Positions 23,451 to 34,139 are shown, counted from the first letter of the stretch. The stretch is 64,000 bases of DNA from Ariolimax columbianus (GCA_036924085.1 JAVGWX010000007.1:31535953-31599952); one strand, 5' to 3'. Translations and numbers: made by a program. Notes: a model not told the origin generated them from the letters alone.

Positions 23451-23775
23451 CTACAGGGACAGATGCCCCTGCGCAGGCCTCAGCTCTGGTATCAGCTGGA
23501 TGTAGCCGGGAGAAAGATGTCTACTTAGCGGGCTAGGCTCGAGCAGCGTAACACTCCGCTGTATTGGTGCAATCGCTTACGTGTGGTTAACCGATGTGCG
23601 AGTTCATCTTAATAAACACTAGAGCAAAGCAGACCCACAACCTGTTAGACGCCATCGATGCTGCTCTAAATAAACCACCTCACCATACCCGGTGTTTTCC
23701 AGGTCACACAGTTAGTCGCCTCTTACGACATGCTGTCTGTGAGGCAGTGGTGCTATTCTTGTCCTTGCCATAAAC
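23450..23775 (-). mobile_element. Possible interspersed repeat
   Basis: Contains gttagtcgcctcttacgaca (23711-23730). I recall similar blocks in repeats of several invertebrates, but no second copy exists in this window. Edges, orientation and class are uncertain. Confidence 0.3.
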
Positions 23776-23779
23776 AAAG

Positions 23780-24115
23780 ACCCCGGCAGAATCGTGATTC
23801 TGGGCAGATCTTACTGTCGCTCGTGTCCTCAGGTTGATTATAGAAACGTTAGTTCGCATGCACAATGAAATAGGACATCCACGCGTCAGGACAGAAGATG
23901 AATTACTAGGGCAAGTCTATTCATATTATTTTTCTATGTACGAGTATGGCAAATAGAACCGAGATTACGACACTCTGGGCAGACACAGAGGTGATGATTC
24001 TCTTTCAGCAGATGATGATAGATTATGATATCGATAGTTCATGTAGGTCGATGACTATACACACTTTGATCCGTCCTCACCATTGCCATTACCTAATTCA
24101 GCCGACATTTATACA
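23780..24115. other. Unassigned stretch
   Basis: No array or recognised frame. It ends at the tail of the next LINE relic. Confidence 0.4.
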
Positions 24116-24117
24116 CC

Positions 24118-24785
24118 TTCTTCTTTCTTTCTGCTTCTTCTCCTTCTTAATTTAACTTAACTTCTTTATACTGGTTTAGAAGACTCGGCAGAGTCTGTAT
24201 ACAACCAGTTTCATTTACATTACCTTGCTCTAAAAGCTATGCACATCCAATTTATTCTTAAATGCATTAATTGTCCCTGCCTCCACTACCTCTCGTGCAA
24301 TACATTCCAAGCATTGGCCACTCTCTGACTAAAAAAAACTAAAATTTCCTAATATCTAATCTGGACCTCTCTTTAGTCAACTTGTAGCTATGCCCTCTTG
24401 TTCTTATGGGTGACTGTATTTTGAAAAATTAAGTCACCTTGAATTCTTCTCTCTTCTAGACTGTAGGCCAGTTTTTCTGAGTCTTTCCTCATAACTGTAA
24501 TTCTGGAATCCGACTATCAGCTATGTCGCTGTTTATTATATTATTTCCATCATGTTTATTTTCCCTCTTTGATAAGGACCACACTTGTACACTTCACTTC
24601 GATCTAGGTCGAACTAATGTTTCAAACTGTTTGTCTATCACTTCCTTGCTCTTATGTGTAATATGTCTTTTAATCACACCTAACATTTGTCTTTTTCACT
24701 GCTACCTGAATTTGCTTACTCACCTTACCTGTATGATCTATTATAATCCCTAGGTCCCTTACCTTATCTATCTTTCTAATAGTAT
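24118..24785 (-). pseudogene. L2/CR1-like LINE relic (RT C-terminus and 3' tail)
   Basis: The minus strand shows, in order and across several frameshifts, VRDLGIIIDHT, VKKTN, KSKEVIDKLFETLVRP, YEERLRKTGLQS, IRTRGHSYKLTKERSRLDI, RVANAWNVL and REVVEAGTINAFKNKLDVH. This order is typical of the RT C-terminus of L2/CR1-type non-LTR elements. The roughly 110-bp 3' tail contains a perfect hairpin, agactc/ggca/gagtct at 24181-24196, and is shared with the fragment at 2557. The copy is 5'-truncated and dead. Assignment to L2 versus CR1 is inference. Confidence 0.85.
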
Positions 24786-24787
24786 TC

Positions 24788-25042
24788 TCTCTTCTTCGTC
24801 TTCTTTAGCGTTCGACAGAAAAATAAAGGTTCTGTAACAGTGTAATTGACAGCAAAACTGGAATATCTGCACCTTTTGATCCAACACATACGACTTGAAC
24901 ACCTCTTTTTTGGTGCCGGGTTTGCCTTCCATCTTCGATCCCTATTCTCTTAGACTGTATGGATTGCCGGACCGCCTCCTTGGAGACGTAACAGTATCCT
25001 GGTCAGCTATGATTCTCTGATCCTAGCTTCAACTGCTGGTAC
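24788..25042 (-). mobile_element. SINE-like family A, diverged minus-strand copy
   Basis: Recognisable by tcttcttcgtcttc at the left (tail), then atctgcaccttttgatccaa, cacatacgacttgaac, tttttggtgccgggtttgcc and ttccatcttcgatccctatt. The 5' end is truncated or unrecognisable near 25042. It is an older copy than the one at 12316. Confidence 0.7.
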
Positions 25043-25071
25043 GTTTTTGGGACACTCTTGTCTATTTATTT

Positions 25072-25321
25072 TTTTTTTTTTTTGCGTTCGCCTTATTTCT
25101 CTTATCCCCAAGGCGGTGTGCGTTGCACTGTGGTTTTTATTTTGCGCCTGTCGGCCCAGTGCATCCGACTTCAGCATGCATTTTATGTAAGGGTCTGCTT
25201 CCTCCTGCATTTTCTAAGGGTTTGCTTCCCCGGGGTAACGGCCGGTGCTGTGATGGGGATCGAACCCAGCACCTTCTGGTTGTGAGCCGTGCCACTTAAC
25301 CACTAGGCCACGCCGTCCCCC
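25072..25321 (-). mobile_element. tRNA-derived SINE, family C copy 1, with 12-bp TSD
   Basis: On the minus strand the head reads gacggcgtggcctagtggtt (A box), then ggtgctgggttcgatcccca (B box). The body shares a domain with family A (atgctgaagtcggatgcact, then gggccgacaggcgcaaa). The 3' end is poly(A), seen as poly(T) at 25072. A perfect gtctatttattt flanks it at 25060-25071 and 25322-25333. The body is near-intact, so the insertion looks fairly recent. Confidence 0.92.
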
Positions 25322-25334
25322 GTCTATTTATTTG

Positions 25335-26000
25335 AAATATATGTTTCTATATGCCGTTATATGCATTGCAGTGTGTTGCCTCCTCTTTCGGTCGGATGAA
25401 TTTTCCTTTCTAAAAAAATGTTCTGTATTTTGTTCGTTCTTGTTTGTCATAATTGCTTCCTCTCAACTAACCATACCCCATCCCATTTACTTGGTACTCA
25501 ACATCTCCATCTATGCCGTTCTCGTCAACGTTAAGTACATCCTAAAAGCAGACAAGAAACGTAAGAAGGAGATACTGAAAGAACGCACAAAAACAACAAC
25601 AAAAAACACAACACGTACAAGAATACACAAAAAAACACAACACGTACAAGAATATACAAAAAAACACAACACATACAAGAATATAAAAAAAACCACATAT
25701 GCAACGGTGCGTTACAGTGAGTTAATTTTGTCCAACTCTGGGGGAGAACTTCTAACCCCAGGGGGTCATTATCATTGTGTCTAGCCCGTGATATACGCTT
25801 GACACATCACATCAAACCTGGCGGTGTCAGATTTGCAAGCATGAAACCGCGTATCTCTTGTAGCTACGTTCAGGCTGTCTAGCGTGAGCGATCGGTTGAA
25901 GGGGTATATAGTTTCCCCTCTCTCTCTATATCTCTCGCTCCTACTTCCGATCTATCCGCTCCTTATGGAGCGTAAGGGCACCACTGTAAAAGGGTCCGTT
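25335..26000. other. Unassigned stretch with acacaacacgtacaag repeats
   Basis: A 150-codon plus frame at 25332-25784 crosses three copies of a roughly 30-bp repeat (cacaacacgtacaagaatac, 25600-25690) and has no recognised domain. I do not call it a gene. Confidence 0.45.
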
Positions 26001-26007
26001 GTACCTG

Positions 26008-26372
26008 CGTCTTAATTCACCCAAAACAGAGTTCCATGTGATCCCACATTACGTATTTGACAGCTGATGACTGTAACGGACCATTCCATTTTTGGGTTAA
26101 GAGGAGGACAGGTCCATATAATTGTATTATAAATAAATACATAAATAAAGGCTTAGAAAAAGATAGAAGTGTAGAAAATAGGCGAACCCTAGCCATAACT
26201 TAATCTAAACCAACCTAAAATAACCTAACCTTTACCTAGCCCTAACCCAAGAAATTAATTGCTAAGATGGCGGTAGCACGCAGAAGGTGAAGCATTTATT
26301 CTCGTATATTCTCGCATGTTTTACTCCGGCGCTGGAAATATATATTTCTTTTATTTAGGGTGAATTAAGACG
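26008..26372. mobile_element. Inverted-repeat-bounded segment, possible MITE
   Basis: A perfect 15-bp inverted repeat, cgtcttaattcaccc at 26008-26022 and its complement at 26358-26372, bounds 335 bp of AT-rich DNA. Weaker complementarity extends outward. There is no coding content. The structure fits a small non-autonomous DNA transposon, but I could not identify a target-site duplication or a second copy. Confidence 0.4.
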
Positions 26373-26583
26373 TAAATACCGGGTCGGTACTGGAAGCCTG
26401 AGCCACACTATTTTGTATACTATCGCAGTGTTGGTTTCTGTAACTTTTTATATGATCCGATGACATTGCTAGCTCCACTGTACACACCCATTTAATTAAC
26501 AGTTCACAACCATTGCATTGTGGGCCAATTCTTTCTTGCCCAACAACCGCTGTGATGTACACACGAAAGTATAGTATATACAC

Positions 26584-26636
<53 letters not shown>
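26584..26636. repeat. (TA)n microsatellite
   Basis: About 25 tandem TA dinucleotides. A smaller (TA)n lies at 27041-27057. Confidence 0.95.
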
Positions 26637-26642
<6 letters not shown>

Positions 26643-26833
26643 CCCACTATTCACATACTGGTTATTTTAAGTACCCAATGCACCAATTTGTGATGCTATC
26701 TGGGGTTTTAAACTCCTTCATGTCTTTATATCTTTGTTTTTTTTAACGGTTTGTATACTTGCCGTATCTAAATACTATGTATTATATGGTTCTTTAGTTT
26801 TGTTCATCTTCCATTGAACAATACTTTTACTAT

Positions 26834-26990
26834 ACACATTTTAATTCTGATATGCCCATTTCTATTTTACTCATACTAATTCTGATATGCCCATTTCTAT
26901 TTTACTCATACTAATTCTAATATGCCCATTTCTATTTTACACATACTAATTCTGACATGTCCATTTCTATTTTACTCATACCATTTATGA
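26834..26990. repeat. 35-bp tandem repeat
   Basis: Four copies of a unit with core attctgatatgcccatttct, then attttactcatacta. Confidence 0.9.
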
Positions 26991-27224
26991 AATGAAAAAA
27001 TATTTTAAAGAAAGTTTGGATTTAAATCGTAAAACAGTATATATATATATATATATAATTGAATCGCTTTGACCATTTGCGGAAATTAGATTTGAAGACA
27101 TTTAAATTTCAGTTTTGTTTCACGTATTTTGAAAACTAAGACCGGCTATAATGCACTGTAGGGTTAAAGCAATCATTGAGTCAGTCTTTCGTCAACTGAG
27201 ACCGGATGTAATGCTCTGAACCAA

Positions 27225-27510
27225 CAATTGCTGAATAACAACAACAACAAAAAAAACAAAGAATTGCTGAAGTATCTGTAATGCCAGCAATTGCTGAAAT
27301 ACCCATAATAAAAACTATGCTGAAATATCACACTGCCAAGAATATGCCAAAATGGTAAAAATACCAACAATTGTTGATATACCCAAAAACCAACAATTGT
27401 TGATATACCCAAAATACCAACAATTATTGATATACCCAAAATACCAACAATTATTGAAATTAAAAAAATACCCTGATATACCTGTAATACCAACAATTCA
27501 TTAAATACCT
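27225..27510. repeat. Degenerate ~28-bp tandem repeat with palindromic core
   Basis: Units of the type ataccaacaattgttgatat followed by acccaaa. The caacaattgttg core is self-complementary. The left copies are more diverged. Confidence 0.8.
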
Positions 27511-27514
27511 GTAC

Positions 27515-28415
27515 ATAACTAGGTTGGGATGCAGGTTTTTAAAAAAAAATAAAAAATTCTTGATTTATATATCCCATTTGATGTTTCCTTAATGTTTACT
27601 GTTCTCCTAAGTTTATTCCATGTTTCAATTCGACCAGTCATTGGTAAATGCAAATTTGGCTCGAAAGATAAACGAAGACTCAGTTGTCCGGCATAACATG
27701 TTATTGTTGGGTAACAATTCACAGCTAGGTTGACAGAAACTGTTGAGCAGAAATTTAACCCAGGCTTTTATCTGATAGACACCAGCGATTTAGCAAATCT
27801 TCAATTCAAGCGATTTTGAAATGTCAATAATCGTTACTATATCTTAACCCTTTACATCCCTTACGCTTAGAAACAGGAAATATATTCATTAGACAGGGGA
27901 GATCATTTTTTCTCTCACTCATAAACTATTTATAAATTTTAATCTGATTCCAGCATAAAAATGAGCAATATCATTTAAGAAAATAATAGTTATAGTTTTA
28001 TAACAAACTATGTTAGGGTGTAATGGAATAACATAGCTAGTATTTTAGGTCGTATTGTATTCCGGAAATGTGTTTTTCGCACATACGTTCTGAACTAGAA
28101 GGGCACTGAAGTGGTAGCATTTTGTCATCTGTTAGCAATAAGAAAGTGAGGGCCCCGCGTGCTAGTTAGGGGGAATTACTCTTGAAGATTACGCTGTACT
28201 TGTGGGATCGAGCTGCCAGAATGCATTACCTTGATACTTCCATTTTATGTCACGAAACAAGTGGGGTGGGGGCGTTGGGGAAAGGTGCGGGGAAGACGGG
28301 GGAGAGAAAGAAAAGAATGTGAGATGGTAGTCAACAAGTGGAAACAAGTGGAAAAACAAAAGCAAGAAGTGTGTTAGTGATGGGGCGAAGTGACGAACAA
28401 ATGTTAAAATGGTTG
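27515..28415. other. Unassigned stretch
   Basis: AT-rich, with no recognised frame, array or family. A minus-strand 117-codon frame at 28189-28542 overlaps the 74-bp repeat and is not supported. Confidence 0.45.
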
Positions 28416-28420
28416 AAAGT

Positions 28421-28925
28421 GGTAAATTCACGAATGACAAGTGTATTATTGATGTGCAAGAGGCACACAGATATATGTTACAATAGCCCATACTGGTAAA
28501 TTCACGAATGACAAGTGTATTATTGATGTGCAAGAGGCACACAGATATATGTTACAATAGCCCATATTGGTAAATTCACGAATGACGAGTGTATTATTGA
28601 TGTGCAAGAGGCACACATATATATGTTACAATAGCCCACATTGGTAATTTCGCGAATGAGGACTGTGTTAGCCTTGGCTTTGTGGGTGGAGGAAGATCAT
28701 AAAATTAAAATAGCTCAAATTGGTAAATTCACAAATGAGGAGTGTGTTAATCATGGCATGGGAAAGGAGAGGGAAAGGAGAGGCGATCATAAATGTTGTA
28801 AAAGTAAAGTAAATGTTGAAATAGTTCAAATTCGTAAATTCACACATACAAAAGTATGTTTGTAGTGATGGGGAAAGTGACGATACGAAATATTAAAATA
28901 GCTCAAATTGGTAAATTCAGAGACA
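28421..28925. repeat. 74-bp tandem repeat
   Basis: Unit boundaries at 28421, 28495, 28569 and 28643 give an exact 74-bp period. The unit runs from ggtaaattcacgaatgacaa to ttacaatagcccata. Further diverged copies follow to about 28925 with longer spacing. Confidence 0.92.
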
Positions 28926-28929
28926 CAAA

Positions 28930-29900
28930 AATACTGACAAAATGTTGTTTTCTTCTGTAGTCGTACATTAATATAATTGCAGAAAATCTACCTTTTCTTG
29001 CTGTGGTAATTGCTATAGCACTATAACTCCCTTTATTTGGATATACACGTTTTGGGTTCGCGTTTTATGTGACGAGCGTCTGGACAGCAGAGCGGTGGCT
29101 TCGTAGTAACAAGAGCAATAACAAATAACAAAAAGAATAATTAGACGAACAATAAGCAGAACAAGAAAAAAATGAGAAACAACGGGGCAAAAAAGGACAA
29201 TCACTATAACAAATAGAAACAATACAACAACAAGAACAAGACAACACGAACAGGAGATAAGACAAATAGGACCAAGAGCATGAAAAAAGAAGAAACAAAA
29301 AGGACCAAGAACATGAAAAAAGAAGAAACAAAAAGATGAAGAAAACAAGACAACAAAAATAAACAGAAAATTCAAAATGAACCGCACAAAAAAAAAAACT
29401 AGACAAAAATAAGAAGAGACGAAGATAAAGAGGAGTAAAAAGTAGAAGAAGAAAAGGATCAAGAAAAAAGAGAATTAAAAAGGGTCAACACGGAGGAATC
29501 TTGATAATAAACATTTTATTTTAAAGTTATAACCGGAAGCTGCAGGGTCCGCTGGGAAAGGATAAGTGGCCAGGTTCTTAGGGCTATACCGAGAGAAGCA
29601 TTGGCGTCAAAGAAGACAGATAAGGTGAAGATGGATGTGTTGGCGAGGGGGGTAGGAGGGATGTTTGGTTGAAATATACGCGCAACTGGTATTAATATAC
29701 AGAGGCATTAAAATGTCCAGGCAGTGAGAAACGCGACTTCGTTATGTTACGTTAAGCACAGACATTACTACACGTTCGTCAGAAACATAGATATTTGTTC
29801 AGTCTGATTAAAAAAATGGCGCATTATACGAGTATAGATACTGTTGGTTGCTGGTTATGACAAACACTGATTTGAGATATTCATTCTACTTCTGCTTTGA
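28930..29900. other. A-rich unassigned stretch
   Basis: Purine-rich imperfect agaacaagac sequence fills 29100-29480, including a tandem aggaccaagaacatgaaaaa pair near 29270-29330. Its complement yields phenylalanine-rich frames of up to 149 codons that are not genes. Nothing is recognised in the remainder. Confidence 0.5.
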
Positions 29901-29905
29901 TTCTT

Positions 29906-30092
29906 GGTGGATGACGTGCAAGTCTCCTTGGACGATGACCTGCAAGCATCCTTGGTCGATGACCTGCAAGCCTCCATTGTAGGACAGCTTCAAGCCTCCT
30001 TGGTTGATGACCTGCAAGCCTCATCGGAAGATGAGCTCCAAGTATCCTTGATCGAAGACCTGCATGCCTGCTCGATCGATGACCTGCAATCC
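29906..30092. repeat. 24-bp tandem repeat
   Basis: About eight diverged units of tccttggtcgatgacctgca, then agcc. The plus frame 29904-30170 reads as an acidic octapeptide repeat (DDLQASLV-like) without stops and ends soon after the array. Without a homologue I treat it as repeat-derived. Confidence 0.85.
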
Positions 30093-30094
30093 AC

Positions 30095-30598
30095 ATGCTT
30101 GCTGTCTTTTTTTCAGGGCAGCAGCAGCACACTACCTCCACTTTGCTCGTTCTGTGTTTATGCGTCGTAGTGTGTTCTAACATTGGCTCATGATTTTCTT
30201 TTTACGCTTCTATAAATCTCAGAAATTAGAACTGAGAATTCACAAAAATGGAACTCAGATTTTGAGTTTCACAAATTTGGATGAATTTTTTAGAACTGGG
30301 AATCATTTACTGGTCTTAGGAGTATGATATCTAGGGTGAGAAGTAGTTAGTTAATTTTCTTTCCACTTGTGCCGTTAAGCGTCGTGAGGAGATTTAGTTG
30401 TCTATCCTGCGCGTAATGCGTTGCGAAGGTGAATGTGAGCCCTTGTCTTTGCACACTCACTCTAATGTCATATATCCACCTACCTCGCTGCCGCTCCCTT
30501 GCCATGTATCTAGATCTTCCAGCGTTGTAAGCATCGGTGGAAGTTGATGAGGGTGCATTCTCATGAGTTGATGAGGGTGAGAAGTAAGAAACAGTATA
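30095..30598. other. Unassigned stretch
   Basis: No frame, array or family match that I can support. Confidence 0.45.
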
Positions 30599-30611
30599 TC
30601 AGACTATTAAT

Positions 30612-30996
30612 GGGATCAAGATGCTGAGCAGCGAATGAGCTGCAGTGGTCAGCGACCCATAGCTGACTGCTAGATTCAGGGCCAGCGAACCATAGCTGCC
30701 AAGACCCTTCTACACCTCCACGCGGTGATCTTGGATAACAGGTTGCAGCAGGGCAGACTGGATAAGGAGAAGGGATCGAAGAGGGAATGCTAACCCGGTA
30801 CTCAAAAAATGTTTGCTGAAGTCGGAGTGTTGGACCGAAAGGTGCAAATATCGTAACAAAGAAGTAAACTTTGACACAACGCATTCTGTTCTCTGGACTA
30901 CATTCTGCTACTTACCCTTTCAGGGTTTGGTAGCGGGAGATTGAGAACGAACGAAGAAGAAGAAGAAGAAGAAGAAGAAGAAGAAGAAGAAGAAGA
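30612..30996 (+). mobile_element. SINE-like family A, full length with 11-bp TSD
   Basis: The best-defined family A copy. It begins gggatcaagatgctgagcag, carries gagctgcagtggtcagcgac, ctacacctccacgcggtgat, gggatcgaagagggaatgct and aatgtttgctgaagtcggag. It ends gggagattgagaacgaacga followed by a (GAA)n tail at 30953-30996. A perfect agactattaat flanks it at 30601-30611 and 30997-31007. The origin of the 5' head is unclear, since a tRNA-like promoter is not convincing. No coding capacity is seen. Confidence 0.92.
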
Positions 30997-31096
30997 AGAC
31001 TATTAATACCGAAAGCAAGCGAGGTGTTCATTACATTAGCGACTTTATGGACTTCCAGAGAAATCAGGTGAAACACAAATATCAGGATTTGCAGCT

Positions 31097-31400
31097 CTTC
31101 TTCTTCATTGCTCAACTGATGTTATACTTCTAGCCCGGCGGAGTTCACAAAGGAGAATGCGCTTCATGTCTTCGCCAGAATTCCACAGCTTTTCAAGCAT
31201 GGTAGCTCCCCGGGACCAGAATGCATCTCTTTGGTCTACATGCGTGAGGCAGTCCTGCAGGATGTGTTCTGGTGTCTAGCTTGAGTGCTCCGTATTCGCG
31301 TGTGACGATGTCTCTTAGACCCCGTGGAGGTGAACCTTGAGTCTGTAATGCCTCGTTCAGAGTCTGCCTATCTCTGGCAAGTTTGTCTATGATGCCATTT
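31097..31400 (-). pseudogene. LINE ORF2 C-terminal relic with GAA-type tail
   Basis: The minus strand gives EHILQDCLTHVDQRDAFW, then MLEKLWNSGEDMKRILLCEL and a tga stop near 31105, directly followed by aagaagaag. This has the same architecture as the copy at 34969-35420 (an EHxLQxC zinc-knuckle-like motif, about 50 more residues, stop, GAA tail), but the sequence differs, so it is another subfamily. Upstream the frame shifts and contains a stop before EHIL. Confidence 0.7.
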
Positions 31401-31429
31401 TCTGGTTTGTATTTTTTGTGCTGGTTTCT

Positions 31430-31925
31430 CATTTGTTGGGAAGGAATGCAGGGAGAAGGATTATTTCTAGAAGAAATATGAGATGTAAAAGACCATTTGT
31501 TGAGATGCAATGTTTTGAGAAGGGGTATTTGTTGAGAAAGAGTATTTTTGAGAAGGAATGTTTGTTGAGATGAAATATTTGTTCAGAAGGAATTAATGTT
31601 TTGTGAAGAAATATTTGTTGAGAAGGAACATTTGTTGAGATGGAATATTTGTTCAGAAGTAATTAATGTTTTGTAAAGGAATTTTTGTTGAGATGGAATA
31701 GTTGTGAAAGTATTTTTGTTGATAAGGAATATTTGCGAAAGTATAGTTATTGAGAATAAATATTTGTGAAAGTATATTTGTTGAGAAGGAATATTTGCTG
31801 AGATGGAATATTTGTTTAGAAGTAATTACTGTTTAGAAAAAAATCTTTGTTGAGAAGGAATATTTATAAAAAGTTTATTTGTTGAGAAGGAATAGATCCT
31901 AAGAAGTAATATTTGTTGACGTCAT
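31430..31925. repeat. Degenerate ~18-bp tandem repeat
   Basis: Units such as ttgttgagaaggaatattt with agatggaatatttgtt variants and indels. The array separates two LINE relics. Confidence 0.8.
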
Positions 31926-31959
31926 CAATAAATTCCAATGCTTTTTTTGTTATTTACGA

Positions 31960-32255
31960 GGTATTGGCTACTTCTTAACACTCACTTTGCTGAACGCATT
32001 AATACGTTGTCCGATTTGCGCAAGTTCGCAACGTCACAAAATGTGATCTACGTCAGTGGTCTATCATCCATGTCTTATAATCTACACACATCTGACCATG
32101 CCAGTCTATCGCTGGCAAGTCGTTTGTCATTCCATTTCTCGGTTGCCTCTGGCTATAATTCCATCGTGGCTTATAATGGTTGTCAGAACAGATGTTGCCT
32201 GCTATCAATCGGAAATGAGCAATGTACCACTGCTGTCGTAAACTTGAGATGAAAG
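31960..32255 (-). pseudogene. Possible LINE C-terminal relic
   Basis: Minus-strand frames give LASDRLAWSDVCRL and, after a frameshift, VDHIL then RCELAQIGQRINAF. These resemble the Cys/His-containing C-terminus of RNase H-bearing non-LTR elements (the xxHILxxC region). It is broken by several stops. This is a pattern-level assignment and the motif is short. Confidence 0.4.
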
Positions 32256-32419
32256 AGAGGATTGAAATATATCACTTGTGGTTATCCATCAATACCTTCC
32301 GTACCTCTCAACGAAAAACGTGTTGTTAGTATATCATCAAATTCTGTTGGTTGTAGTGGTAATCTCAGTAGATGATCAGTCTTGTTATTACTTATTCAGT
32401 TTTGATGCATTTTTTTAAA

Positions 32420-32437
32420 GGGGGGGGGGGGGGGGGG
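32420..32437. repeat. Poly(G) run
   Basis: About 18 consecutive guanines. Confidence 0.9.
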
Positions 32438-32489
32438 AGGCCGAGTTTTCACTATGAATGTCTATGTATGTAGCAGTAACACAATGGTT

Positions 32490-33445
32490 TCGTTTGTATG
32501 ACATAGAGGTTAGGGGGCGTTTGTGTAACATATAGGTTAGGGGGCATTTGTGTAACATATAGGTTAGGGGGCGTTTGTGTAACATATAGGTTAGGGGACG
32601 TTTGTGTAACATATAGGTTAGGGGGCGTTTGTGTAACATATAGGTTAGGGGGCGTTTGTGTAACATTTATGTTAGGAGGCGGATGTGTAACATATAAGTT
32701 AGGAGACCTGTGTGTAACATATAGGTTAGGGGCGTTTGTGTAACATGTAGGTTAGGAGGCGTGTGTGTAACATATAGGTTAGGAGACCTGTGTATAACAT
32801 ATAGGTTACGGGCGTTTGTGTAACATTTAGGTTATGAGGCCTGTGTGTAACATATAGGTTAGGGGCGTTTGTGTAACATATAGGTTAGGAATGTGTGTAC
32901 CATAACTATATAGGTTAGGAGGCCTGTGTGTAACATATAGGTTAGGAGGCGTGCGTGTAACATATAGGTTAGGGGCGTTTGTGTAACATATAGGTTAGAA
33001 GGCGTGTGTGTAACATATATGTTAGGGGCGTTTGTGTAACATATAGGTTAGGAGGCGTGTGTGTAACATATAGGTTAGGAGGCCTGTGTGTAACATATAG
33101 GTTAGGGGCGTTTGTGTAACATATAGGTTAGGGGGCGTTTGTGTAACATATAGGTTAGGGGGCGTTTGTGTAACATGTAGGTTAGGGGGCGTTTGTGTAA
33201 CATGTAGGTTAGGGGCGTTTGTGTAATATATAGGTTAGGGGCGTTTGTGTAACATATAGGTTAGGAGGCGTTTGTGTAACATATAGATTAGGGGGCGTTT
33301 GTGTAACATATAGGTTAGCATTGTTTGTGTTTGTGTAACATATAGGTTAAGGGGTGTTTGAGTTAACATTAATGTTAAGGAGAGTCTGTGCTAACATTTA
33401 GGCTAGGGAGCGTCTTCTGTGTTATCATTTAGGTTATGTCTGTGT
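32490..33445. repeat. 26/27-bp minisatellite
   Basis: About 33 copies of gttagggggcgtttgtgtaa followed by catatag, with 26-bp variants that have one g fewer and a gaggcgtgtgtg subtype. The right edge decays (33330-33445). Confidence 0.95.
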
Positions 33446-33449
33446 TATG

Positions 33450-33955
33450 ATGGGTAGGCGTTTGGGTAACAGTATACCGGTTTTAAAAAAATGGTATTAC
33501 GGCATCTTCCAGTTTCCAGTCGACCAATCTGTAAATATGTATCTGGACAAGGTCAGGGAAAAATATCGGAGTCGCCGCGGGAGCTTCATAATGTGTGCTC
33601 CGTTGTCGGCACGTCCAGCAATGAAAGGGACAGCGAACATGTGGGTGAAATGGGGTCCGTTCTATAAACCATTTTTCATTTTTGTTCTTATTTGGGAGCT
33701 CATAATTTGGTAAGGAAAAGTGGAAGCGAAATGTATCACGTCGGAGTTTACTTCCATTTCTGTGCTTAATTTCTGATGTCTTATATGGTAGAGAAATAAA
33801 GGCCGTTTGCCACAAAGTGTACAGGCAAGAGTATTTTAAAGTTTACCTCCGATGAAAAAAGAACAACATATGCCTTACAGATGATTTGACCAATGTCCCT
33901 TTGGTAGACAGATGGGTATTGAAATAGTTCGGCCACCCCAACTCATAGAAAAGAG
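33450..33955. other. Unassigned stretch with SINE F-domain trace
   Basis: At 33519-33560 the block agtcgaccaatctgtaaata, then tgtatctgg, resembles the family F central domain, so the 88-codon plus frame there is probably in an old SINE. Nothing else is supported. Confidence 0.4.
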
Positions 33956-33957
33956 AT

Positions 33958-34135
33958 TAAAGAATGGCTGAATGGTTGAAAAGAGGTTGAAGAGGTGGTA
34001 AAGAAGTTGAAAAGTGGCAGAGAAGGTTGAAAAGGTAGAGGAAAAAGTTGAAAGGTTAAAAAGAGATTAACAAGAGGTTGAACGCGATTGAAACGAGGTT
34101 GACAAGAAGTTGACAAGAGAGTGACAAGAGTATAC
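33958..34135. repeat. Degenerate ~10-bp repeat
   Basis: Diverged gaggttgaaa / aagttgacaa units. Confidence 0.75.
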
Positions 34136-34139
34136 TAAT

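Noticed and set aside
25072..25321. tRNA gene on the minus strand near 25240-25318
   Set aside because: The tRNA-like head is fused to a SINE body with poly(A) and a 12-bp TSD.
32490..33445. TTAGGG words resembling telomeric repeats
   Set aside because: ttaggg occurs once per 26/27-bp unit inside a longer unrelated sequence and is never in direct tandem. This is an ordinary minisatellite.
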